Assembly (NCBI RefSeq): GCF_040183065.1
Contig: NC_091122.1
Span: 153,750,455 to 153,814,454 of the forward strand
Direction: 5' to 3'
DNA length: 64,000 nt
DNA from: Periplaneta americana
Taxonomy: Eukaryota > Arthropoda > Insecta > Blattodea > Blattidae
Shown: piece after piece, positions 56,516 to 64,000 of the stretch
Layout: each line of letters starts with the position of its first letter
Numbering within the stretch: the first letter of the stretch is position 1
The notes under the pieces: model-generated
The model's input: only the letters and a program-made list of their open reading frames with translations
What the model was told of the DNA's origin: nothing
The model's database searches: none
Translations under genes and position numbers: made by a program

Positions 56516-56920
56516 TACTATAGTCCCGTCGCTCTTATTTCCAGCAGCCAATCACGTTGCAGGTCGGCTACATTTAAACGTGTGCGTCTTGTCATTCGCT
56601 GGTGATGATGTAATTCACTTCCTAAGGCTCAATAAATACTTAATATAATCGCCCGCCATTTTGGCTCTTTCGTCCCCTTTCGTAGAAAACACACGAGGAC
56701 GTTATTTGCCGCTCAATTATTTGCTCAATTACAGTGCGTTTGATTTTTTTTTATCATAGGAGCTACGACATGATAATGTTTAACGGTGCGGCAAATAGAT
56801 TCCTCGTATGGTAGCTCGGAAACGAAAGACCAAAAATGGAGAACGATATTTCCTACTTAGACTTTATAGATCTTTCACTTCCTAAGACGTAAGCAAAGAG
56901 GAGGAGTCACGACTACAGTA
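56516..56920. repeat. Dispersed 0.4-kb repeat, copy B
   Basis: It is highly similar to 13397-13812. The left end TACTATAGTCCCGTCGCTC is the imperfect inverse of the right end of copy A, which supports terminal inverted repeats. The right end here, CACGACTACAGTA, has lost a short segment present in copy A. Confidence 0.85.
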
Positions 56921-57851
56921 TAATCTGGAATGAAATAGCGTATCATAATTCTTTACGTTTAGCAGAAGTACTGAAATATATTAGTCAATACTTGAAGCTC
57001 AGATATGTAATCTCTTGATTACAAAGTAAGCTACGAAACAATTAATTTCCAAATATTTTGTGAAAACATTTTACATAACCTCATAACACTAAAATATTCT
57101 GTGTTACATTCTCTTCTGTCACTTTTCGAATTTCTCTCCGATTTATGAATAATTGCATATAAAATTTAATGTTTACTAATTGTGCGTTTGTTTGCAGACT
57201 GAGTACGCCTATTGCTCTAGTCTTTTTGTACAATTTTGTACCACGGGTGTAAGATTCACAAACAATTTACAAATTATACTACCGCAAAATCTTCTTTATT
57301 TGGGTGATATGTGATTAGTGATATGAAATTACTTTCAACGAAATTTTATAGCTACATTCATGCAGCAGCCTTGATTAGACCATAAACTACTAATAGTACC
57401 CTGTTTATTGAATTTTCACTCAATATATTGGTTTTTAATCTTTTTAAGTACCTGCCATAAGATTTCACCACACGAAGAAACTTTTTTAAAAATAGTTGTT
57501 AAATTTTATATTGCAAAATAGTACGTGTATATGTATACTGTAGCACATCTTTTTGAAAGTACATGTCGCACTCTCAGTAAAAGAGTGTCATAACTCGAAA
57601 ATTGTGACTTGTTACGTCATTCGTTATCTTGTAAAACCAAATGCATTCGTGTGCCGTAACTCATAGTAAGAACCTTATGGTAGGGGTAAGCGAGCTAGCT
57701 AGCTTGCAAGTCGAAGCGTAGCGAGGGAGGGAAGCTCCTCAGTCCACTTTTCTTTCCCCTCACGAGCAGGTTAGGTTTCACGATATACCGAACGGCCTAT
57801 AAAGATATGCTATTTCCTAGTAAAATACTGCTGTAATAGTACATTATGCAA
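56921..57851. other. Intergenic, nothing recognised
   Basis: AT-rich sequence. GCGAGCTAGCTAGCTTGCAAG near 57689 is a small palindromic string. Confidence 0.4.
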
Positions 57852-57957
57852 CGAGCCTATAATGAAGGTAATTAAGAAGTGAGTATGGATATTTATGAAA
57901 CGAGCGCAAGCGACTTTCATAATTTTCATACGAGCTTCTTAATTACCATTATAGGCG
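57852..57957. repeat. 106-bp hairpin
   Basis: CGAGCCTATAATGAAGGTAATTAAGAAG at 57852 is inverted as CTTCTTAATTACCATTATAGGCGAG, ending at about 57957. The loop holds AAACGAGCGCAAGCGACTTT. It abuts the element at 57972. Confidence 0.75.
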
Positions 57958-57971
57958 AGTTTCATACGACT

Positions 57972-58480
57972 TTTTATGCTCGACCATATTTCTAACTTGA
58001 TATTATTAATTTTTTAGCAATGTCCCGTATGTTGTGAGATGTGCGCAGACGCGAAAGTATTGATTTTTTCCGAGGAACAGATGTCCACATTGACCTTGCT
58101 AGGCCATAATAACCTGCAGAGATAACATTGAAATTAAATTAGACATTGAAAAACGAGATGACAAATTGAAATTATTTGAATATTATTTACAATTAACGCT
58201 AATTATTATAGTAACAGAACATAACCTTCTGCGACAGTATTGGATTTCCAGCCTCCGTGACTTTTCGCTAATTCTCTTTCGATTGCATATCCGAGAAAAA
58301 TCAATACTTGCGGTTTAATAACGGCAGAAAGCTGACCTGTCATTGGCTGAACAGTTGTAACCTGAGTCGTCATTGGCTGAAAGACCTGACCTTTAATGAG
58401 TAGGTGTACTTTAATGACATGCATTAAAGGTCTGCTACCAGGTGTATAATTACTACATTTCGGCATGGTCGAGCATAAAA
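57972..58480. mobile_element. 509-bp element with 16-bp perfect inverted ends
   Basis: TTTTATGCTCGACCAT at 57972-57987 is exactly inverted at 58465-58480. No target-site duplication is clear. A minus frame (58206-58466, 86 codons) starts MPKCSNYTPGSRPLMHVIKV inside the right end and repeats a QPMTxQ motif. Its status is unknown. Confidence 0.6.
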
Positions 58481-58754
58481 TTGTTTAATAAATAGGTACC
58501 AAAACCTTTAATAATTTAGGCCTATTTTATTAACAGAATTTCATACCTGCAACCAGTAAAACAGTATTGGAAATTATTTACGAGAGTAATAAGTAATTTT
58601 CGACGTATGACAGTATTTAACTGGATGTGCGATGTGTATGTGGCTTGTATGTACCCAAGCAATTTTTAATTTTGAGTGTGTATACATGTGTACGTATCCG
58701 TTCCATTTGAATATTACATGCGAAGGGCCTGCCTTTACCTTTTTAGTAAAATTA

Positions 58755-58816
<62 letters not shown>

Positions 58817-59050
58817 TGGTAATTATGATGGTCTTGAAATATCAAAGAAGAAAAAATATCCATAAGATGTCGGAGAATGATTTCCAACAAAAGAAAAATA
58901 CATATTAAGTAAAATATTTATTAAATAGAGAAATTATTAAACTGAAAAATAAGTAAAAGAGGCTTTAAATTTCTATTATAACGGTACCATTGTTGCGGAT
59001 GAACCCATTCAGTTGTTAACCAAGATTGAAATTAATGACAACGATTCAAC
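58481..59050. other. Intergenic with an (AAT)n microsatellite
   Basis: About 20 AAT units at 58755-58815. Otherwise unrecognised. Confidence 0.6.
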
Positions 59051-59054
59051 AAAT

Positions 59055-59442
59055 GAGGCGTTCAGAGCTAAATTGGATCAAGTCACAAATTTTCATATAT
59101 CGAGTTTTATTCATTTTCTGATTATTTATTTGAAGTTGGATCTTTTCCGAGCAGTAATGGATCAAGTCTTAATTCCAAGCATTCGCCGGTAGGTGACATC
59201 AGTCACTTTTGGCTTAGATTATATTTGTTCACGATGTTCTGAGCCATAATGGATCAAGTCACCAAAGCGTTGCATCAATTTACATCACAATTATTTAAAT
59301 TTTATAAATTTAGAATTTGAGAATGGAGCAATAAAATTATTGCTATTGAAATTAGATAATCCACTAGAGCAAGTTAACTTTAAATCCTATTATCTCAAAA
59401 CTACATCTCATGGACTTGATCTACTTTAGCTCTGAACGCCTC
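59055..59442. mobile_element. 388-bp MITE with iterated GGATCAAGTC motif
   Basis: AAAT is duplicated at 59051-59054 and 59443-59446. The ends GAGGCGTTCAGAGCTAAA and TTTAGCTCTGAACGCCTC are perfect 18-base inverted repeats. The motif TGGATCAAGTC occurs near the left end (59074) and twice internally (about 59158 and 59250), and diverged and inverted near the right end (GGACTTGATC). Confidence 0.88.
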
Positions 59443-59446
59443 AAAT

Positions 59447-60190
59447 GTTTTAATGTGTTTTATGGCTAACATAATTAAAATCAGTTTACACGCTTCCAAC
59501 GTAAGTTTTGGCTACTGAATGTTGTTTCTTCACCTAGTTTTAATTTAATTCAGAAATAGGAAAGACGTCTGAAAGAATTTTGCAGTGTGGCAAATTAAAA
59601 ATTATCAGAAAGACCAAAAACAGTTGGCAAAAATGTTATGAGTATTAAGATAATCATTCCAAAGAAGTCTAGGTATCCTTTCCAATGTTGCTTATATACA
59701 ACTACAGCTTGCTGACCACATATTTCTCAATGCGTTTCATAAAAATGTATGCGTGCATATGAGTTTCAACTGTTACGCCAAATTAAACCAAACGAATGTG
59801 CGTTTAGAAGACAGTTTTGTAATAAAATGTTACTGAAAATAGATGGAAATGGAAATTTCCTCAATTCTGTATGCATCACAGATGAGCAACGTTCCATCTG
59901 AATGGTAGTGTGAACAGATATAACTCTAGACTGGGGAAACCAACCGCCTTAACAAATCACTGAACACCAAAGACATACGGAATTGATGCTTGCTAACACA
60001 TGGAATGAGACAGATTGCCGTTTCGATGCGTGTAGTGTAATTAATTGAACACATATAAAATGTACTACTACGTATAAATAGTTATTTGTGTTACTTGTAT
60101 GTAAGTTCAGTTTCTATTTATAATTAATATTTTACTTCATATTTATTTTTCGTTTATTGGACACAATTCTGGGACTTTTAGTATTTAAAA
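59447..60190. other. Intergenic, nothing recognised
   Basis: AT-rich sequence without convincing frames. Confidence 0.4.
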
Positions 60191-60192
60191 TA

Positions 60193-61227
60193 CAGTGAAA
60201 CCTGCCTTTGCGGTCACTTCATTTAAACGGCCACCTGCCCAAAAGGCCAATTTTCTCTGGAACCAATTGGATTTTCCATAAGATCAATACAAATCCTCTC
60301 TTCATTTAGCGGCCACCTCATGCTTCGGCCAGCGGCCGGGGTCTCTTTGGATTGGAACCTGACTATAACAGTCACTGTCCAACAAAATTTTTTTTTCACG
60401 GATACTGTCTGACCTATTTTTTCGATGGTTAGAGGACAGAGAGCAATATTACGAGTACAACAACTAAGTGTACAACAGTACACCCTCCATATCTTGGGGC
60501 TAGTTGGTTAGTTTTATGACTCTTTTGTCACTTTCCACTTCGATCCTGCACAGCCATAAATTCTTACTCGTTTTTAAAGGATTGAAACACGGACGTTTTC
60601 TATCGAAAATGTCACAGTATGTTTTAGGTCAGTAGTTAACCATTCGAAATTTTTATATTTTTTTTCCTCCTCTTTCCATCTTTTTCTATTTGGACCAGCT
60701 TTTACGAATTTTTCTTCTTTTCATTCAGTTGATTCAGAGGAACTGTGACGTTAGTTTGAGTCTAACAATATATCTAGAGTGGTATTAAGTTTAGAGGTGA
60801 GACGAAAAATGATTGAAGAAAGCGAGAAGGGAACATCTGCGAGAAAAATTACAGAAATATTCAAATGTGGAAGGACACAAATACACGGTATAATTAAGAT
60901 GAAATATTAAAACAATGGGAGGAAAATATGCATGGTGGCCAAAAAAAGAAGAGAGAATCTGTGTTTAGTAATGTGAATGATTTCGTTTACGAATGGTTCA
61001 AGTGTGCGAGGGCGAAGAAATTGAGTTTTGAAAAGGCTAGTTGCAAGAATGGAAGAGGCTGACATTAATATGCACGATTCTTGTACGCGCACAGTCCTAA
61101 AAAGTCAATGAAATTCAGTACTTTCATGCTGATTCATAAAAAACCGCAACCTTAATTAAGCGGCCACCTGATAAAACGGCCATTTTACAAGGTAACTTCA
61201 GATGGCCGCTTTAGACAGGTTTCACTG
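60193..61227 (+). mobile_element. pogo/Tigger-like element, internally deleted
   Basis: The termini CAGTGAAACCTGCCTTTGCG and (inverse) CAGTGAAACCTGTCTAAAGC match at the outer 13 bases, and related CGGCCACCTG motifs recur inside both ends (60230, 60305, 61162). The left flank is TA; the right flank is AA. At 1035 bases it is shorter than an intact copy, and the catalytic domain is absent. Confidence 0.85.
60789..61052 (+). pseudogene. CENP-B-type DNA-binding region of a Tigger transposase
   Basis: LEVRRKMIEESEKGTSARKI, TEIFKCGRTQIHGIIK: a CENP-B-like N-terminal HTH. After a stop and frame change: EILKQWEENMHGGQKKKRES, VFSNVNDFVYEWFKCARAKK, the second DNA-binding helix-turn-helix. The frame ends at 61052, before any DDE motif. 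The break and missing domain make it inactive. Confidence 0.8.
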
Positions 61228-61340
61228 AATACACTGGGTGCCTTTGTACTAAAGCATGACAGAGGATGCTAATTTGGAACAAAGAACATTCTTTGTTTAA
61301 CCAATATTTTTTGTATGGAAATTTGTATTTATCTTTTTAA

Positions 61341-62106
61341 GGGTATAGGTACGTGAAGGACCACAAATATTATCAGAAACTGCAGGCTCTAAATTTATAC
61401 AATTTTATAAGGAAATGAACTCACAATTGGACAAAAATTACAAGGTACCACAACAAGACTTATTAGAACTTAAATATCTGATAAAAATAAAAAAGGTTAC
61501 TAATATCATTTTTTAGAATTCACTTTTTACTTTGAATTAAATTTACCAAAATTTGAAAATTTTCACACATTATTTCGTAACTCCACAACCATTAGAGATA
61601 TAATTCAGAAATTTTGTACACTGATTTAACATGCATTTATGCAAAAGGTAGACTACAATAATCGCCATTTCTTTGAAAATAGAAAAATTAGGTCACAAAA
61701 CATTATGCAAATTTTAAAATATTTTATATAGGAAAAATAAAAAAAAATAATCGTAATAAAATAAACAACTCTACATGTCTGAGAGTAGTCTACTTTTCAG
61801 AAATAAGTGTTTATTACATGCAGGAAAAATATTAAAGATGTCAGAAAGACCATAACAATGTTATGGTTACCAAATGATGTAATTGTAGACTTTTCTTGTT
61901 TTTTTTTTTCATACTTTAATAAAACTGGTTTCAATAATATTATTAGTAAGGTTTTTATACTTTTATCAGATATTTAAGTTCTAATAAGTCTTGTTGTGGT
62001 ACCTTGTAATTTTTGTCCAGTTGTGAGTTCATTTTCTTATAAAATTTTAGAAATTTAGAGCCTGCATTTTCTGATAATATTTGTGGTCGTCCACGTACAT
62101 ATACCC
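61341..62106. mobile_element. TTAA-flanked foldback element, copy 5
   Basis: TTAA lies at 61337-61340 and 62107-62110. The ends GGGTATAGGTACGTGAAGGA and (inverse) GGGTATATGTACGTGGACGA match with few differences. The arms pair over about 170 bases (CAAGGTACCACAACAAGACT / AGTCTTGTTGTGGTACCTTG, CTTATTAGAACTTAAATATC / GATATTTAAGTTCTAATAAG). The centre is less symmetric. No coding frame. Confidence 0.9.
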
Positions 62107-62110
62107 TTAA

Positions 62111-63400
62111 AACACTCACACTTTAATTCAGTTGGTATACATGTCAGCAAAATTGCTTACTCTTTCGGTCGTATTTCTAGCTGCTGACATTAAGAAATTC
62201 TGAATCGAGTCAATATCCTGGCAAAGGTACGTCCACGTGACAAACACGTTAAAGATTATATGATTTCAATTACTTTCTTTATGTGATTAATGGACATCAA
62301 TGTAAAAAAGAAAAGATAGCACCTACATATTGCAATTTCTGTAAAGTAGTTTCCCATAATGAAATTACTGATAATACGAAAATACAGTATGAAAATATTG
62401 GTAGGTACTCTGGATCCTAAAATATTGAAACCTAGTACTCTAGAACCTAAAATATTTGAAACCTAACACGAAGTATATTAACGTTTTTTGCTGAAAATAT
62501 TGTTCTTTGCCAGATATTATATTAAAGTTACTTAACGTCCTTACACTTTGTATACAAAAAATGATATGTCAGTTTTCTTTAACCGAATGAAAGACATTCA
62601 AGATACAGTCATGAATTACTTTTAATTATTGTAAAAATCTGGAGTATAACACTAAACAAAAGTGTTTGTCTTCTCATTCTGTATTCCTATCTATCGCTTT
62701 GTACAGTGCTATCCTTTTTAATAAAGACTCACAGGTATCTAACTCCCTATGGGTCACTATCAAAGAAGTGTCTCCCGACTCATGCTGCCCCACTTTTTCT
62801 ACATGATAAAAAGTAATAGTTTACAAGAAATTTATTTAAAATATCGAGAATGAATAAAAATGGTATTGAGATAAAACAACCATTCCGTAACTCACTTTCA
62901 GCGAATTTAATTCGGTAGCCTATATGGGCCTATTATATTTCAGCAATGAAAGAGAAAGGTTTTCAATGGGAAACTTAAAATTTCCAGTCCTATCCCTGTA
63001 CGTTGCAAAGCTTACTTGATTTTCTTCCTGTTGGTGTCCTGTACCTTGCCTGAGAGGCAATTGTGTAACCTAGTAGCAGCTGTGTTTGTTTTACTCAGAA
63101 ATATTTACGCTACGTGCTATTCTAATCTATTATCGATTTCAATTTCTGCAGAGGGAGCGAAGCAAATCCTTGTGGTACAGAAAAATTTCTGTCCTCCCCA
63201 TGTAATTCGATAAGAGTATACACAACATATCAATATATAGGCGAGAATGCTATCTGCTTCATTCTTCAGAGAAGGTAGCAAGAATTAAAATTTGAAAACC
63301 TGTGAAACAGAACTGTCGTTTATGTTTTCAACCTTATCGCCTTAGCTCTTAAATCTATTGTTTATGTACATGAATCTGATATAAAGGCGATAATCTGGCT
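62111..63400. other. Intergenic, nothing recognised
   Basis: AT-rich sequence. The frame at 63016-63213 starts hydrophobic but has no motif. Confidence 0.35.
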
Positions 63401-63620
63401 GAATTCTCAGATATTGTCGCAAAGGATGCGTCATTTCCTGAGAGCTTATACAGAGAACAGTTGCTGATGTTTCCTGCAGCTTTTCGTTATCAAATAATTA
63501 TCTCATTGTTTTTACTGTACATAATTTGAAATTATTAATTGAAATCTCAGATAATGTCGCAAGTGATGCGTCAATTACTGCGAGAGAGAGGAGAGAACAA
63601 CAGCTGGTGTCTCTCTGCTG
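63401..63620. repeat. Imperfect direct duplication, period about 143
   Basis: TTCTCAGATATTGTCGCAAAGGATGCGTCA at about 63401 recurs as ATCTCAGATAATGTCGCAAGTGATGCGTCA at about 63544. Similarity continues through GAGAACAGTTGCTG / GAGAACAACAGCTG. Confidence 0.75.
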
Positions 63621-63705
63621 CACCTGACTCGTTCAGAAACGATTTGCTCAATGTTCTTGCTCTCAAGAACTCGAGAATTTTGGCTGGATTCCCAGACGTG
63701 GCTCA

Positions 63706-64000
63706 TTATTTCACAAACAAGTCCTTGAGTGTGGAGCAGAGTGAGGTATCGCAAGTGTCTGACGCCCCGGCTTCCTCCTCCGCGTCTTTGTTTCCAGAAA
63801 ACCAAGACGACGACCCCGAACCTCCAGATCCACTTGCAGCTTTGGTGCTGTTCTTAGTTGGAGACACCTTGGAGTTCTGCGGAGACGACGCTACTGGGCT
63901 GTCGTTTCCGCTACCTCGTCTGGCCAGGAATACTTCTATAGCACTGCCCAACACCTGAGCATCCACGACGGAACCGCTTTTCCCATCCCAAACAACCTTG
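63706..64000 (-). CDS. Terminal exon of an unrecognised host gene (partial)
   Basis: The minus frame enters from beyond the window edge, reads KVVWDGKSGSVVDAQVLGSA, IEVFLARRGSGNDSPVASSP, continues Ser/Gly/Asn-rich (STKAASGSGGSGSSSWFSGN, KDAEEEAGASDTCDTSLC) and ends STLKDLFVK-stop at 63706-63708. It covers 97 codons with no stop. GC content is well above the flanking DNA, and a hydrophobic segment followed by a disordered Ser-rich tail is a plausible protein C-terminus. I do not recognise the family. A competing plus-strand frame (63539-63958) is judged less likely. Confidence 0.5.
   Translation of the reverse strand, partial: KVVWDGKSGSVVDAQVLGSAIEVFLARRGSGNDSPVASSPQNSKVSPTKNSTKAASGSGGSGSSSWFSGNKDAEEEAGASDTCDTSLCSTLKDLFVK

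Noticed and set aside
4148-62106. Assigning the TTAA foldbacks to piggyBac
   Set aside because: The target is right, but the termini start GGG rather than CCC and no piggyBac transposase fragment is present. The superfamily is left open.
63539-63958. 139-codon plus-strand frame at the window edge
   Set aside because: It starts in the duplicated AT-rich segment and has a less protein-like composition. The overlapping minus frame runs open to the window edge and looks like a C-terminus. Not fully excluded.

Overview
The window looks like intergenic and intronic DNA from a large, AT-rich insect genome, most likely a cockroach or close blattodean. This rests on a four-exon insect-type cyclophilin gene with GT-AG introns, abundant simple-sequence arrays, tRNA-derived SINEs, and a non-LTR retrotransposon tail type that I associate with the Periplaneta genome. 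The species is inference; no search could be run.

Host genes are few. A complete cyclophilin (peptidyl-prolyl isomerase) gene lies at 494-1698. It has two in-frame AUGs that would give a presequence-bearing and a cytosolic form. The right edge (63706-64000, minus strand) appears to hold the last exon of an unrecognised gene with a Ser/Gly-rich tail. A small cysteine-rich minus-strand exon (44680-44807), with a possible promoter and short upstream exons near 45140-45410, is a weaker candidate. I see no rRNA, intact tRNA or CRISPR.

Nearly everything else that can be identified is mobile DNA, much of it nested with exact target-site duplications. (i) Tc1/mariner-like elements with TA sites: 7330-8219, 14263-18034, 39474-40431 and 42482-43464, plus a relic near 10.7 kb and a pogo/Tigger relic at 60193-61227. 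(ii) hAT elements with perfect 8-bp duplications at 16526-17876 and 35904-37433, and a hAT-like one at 47388-48566. (iii) Five long foldback elements bounded by TTAAGGG...CCCTTAA or close variants (4148-4808, 30216-30916, 45722-46555, 53525-54250, 61341-62106). (iv) A CACAGTCTA-ended family with 7-bp duplications, with 182-bp and 2.25-kb members. (v) Harbinger-like elements with TTA/TAA duplications (21357-22255, 23015-23401). (vi) Two GAG...CTC elements with 4-bp duplications (20428-20662, 59055-59442). (vii) 5'-truncated non-LTR retrotransposons: three with an R2-type restriction-like endonuclease C-terminus (9.5, 25.4 and 37.7 kb), several RTE-like C-termini (12.3, 19.1, 31.9, 49.3 and 55.7 kb), and Jockey/CR1-like ones (26.0, 33.7 and 55.0 kb). 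(viii) tRNA-derived SINEs at 15.5, 20.8, 24.3 and 50.3 kb.

The clearest structures are two nested insertion histories. At 14.3-18.0 kb a 1.29-kb mariner is expanded to 3.77 kb by a 284-bp MITE, an 835-bp TA-site element that itself holds a SINE, and a 1.35-kb hAT. At 53.3-54.4 kb a TTAA foldback sits inside the arm of another foldback. In both cases removing the inserts restores the older element. No cooperating gene system is visible. The main novelty candidates are the TTAA foldback family, the CACAGTCTA family and the strong enrichment of the palindrome TAGGCCTA.
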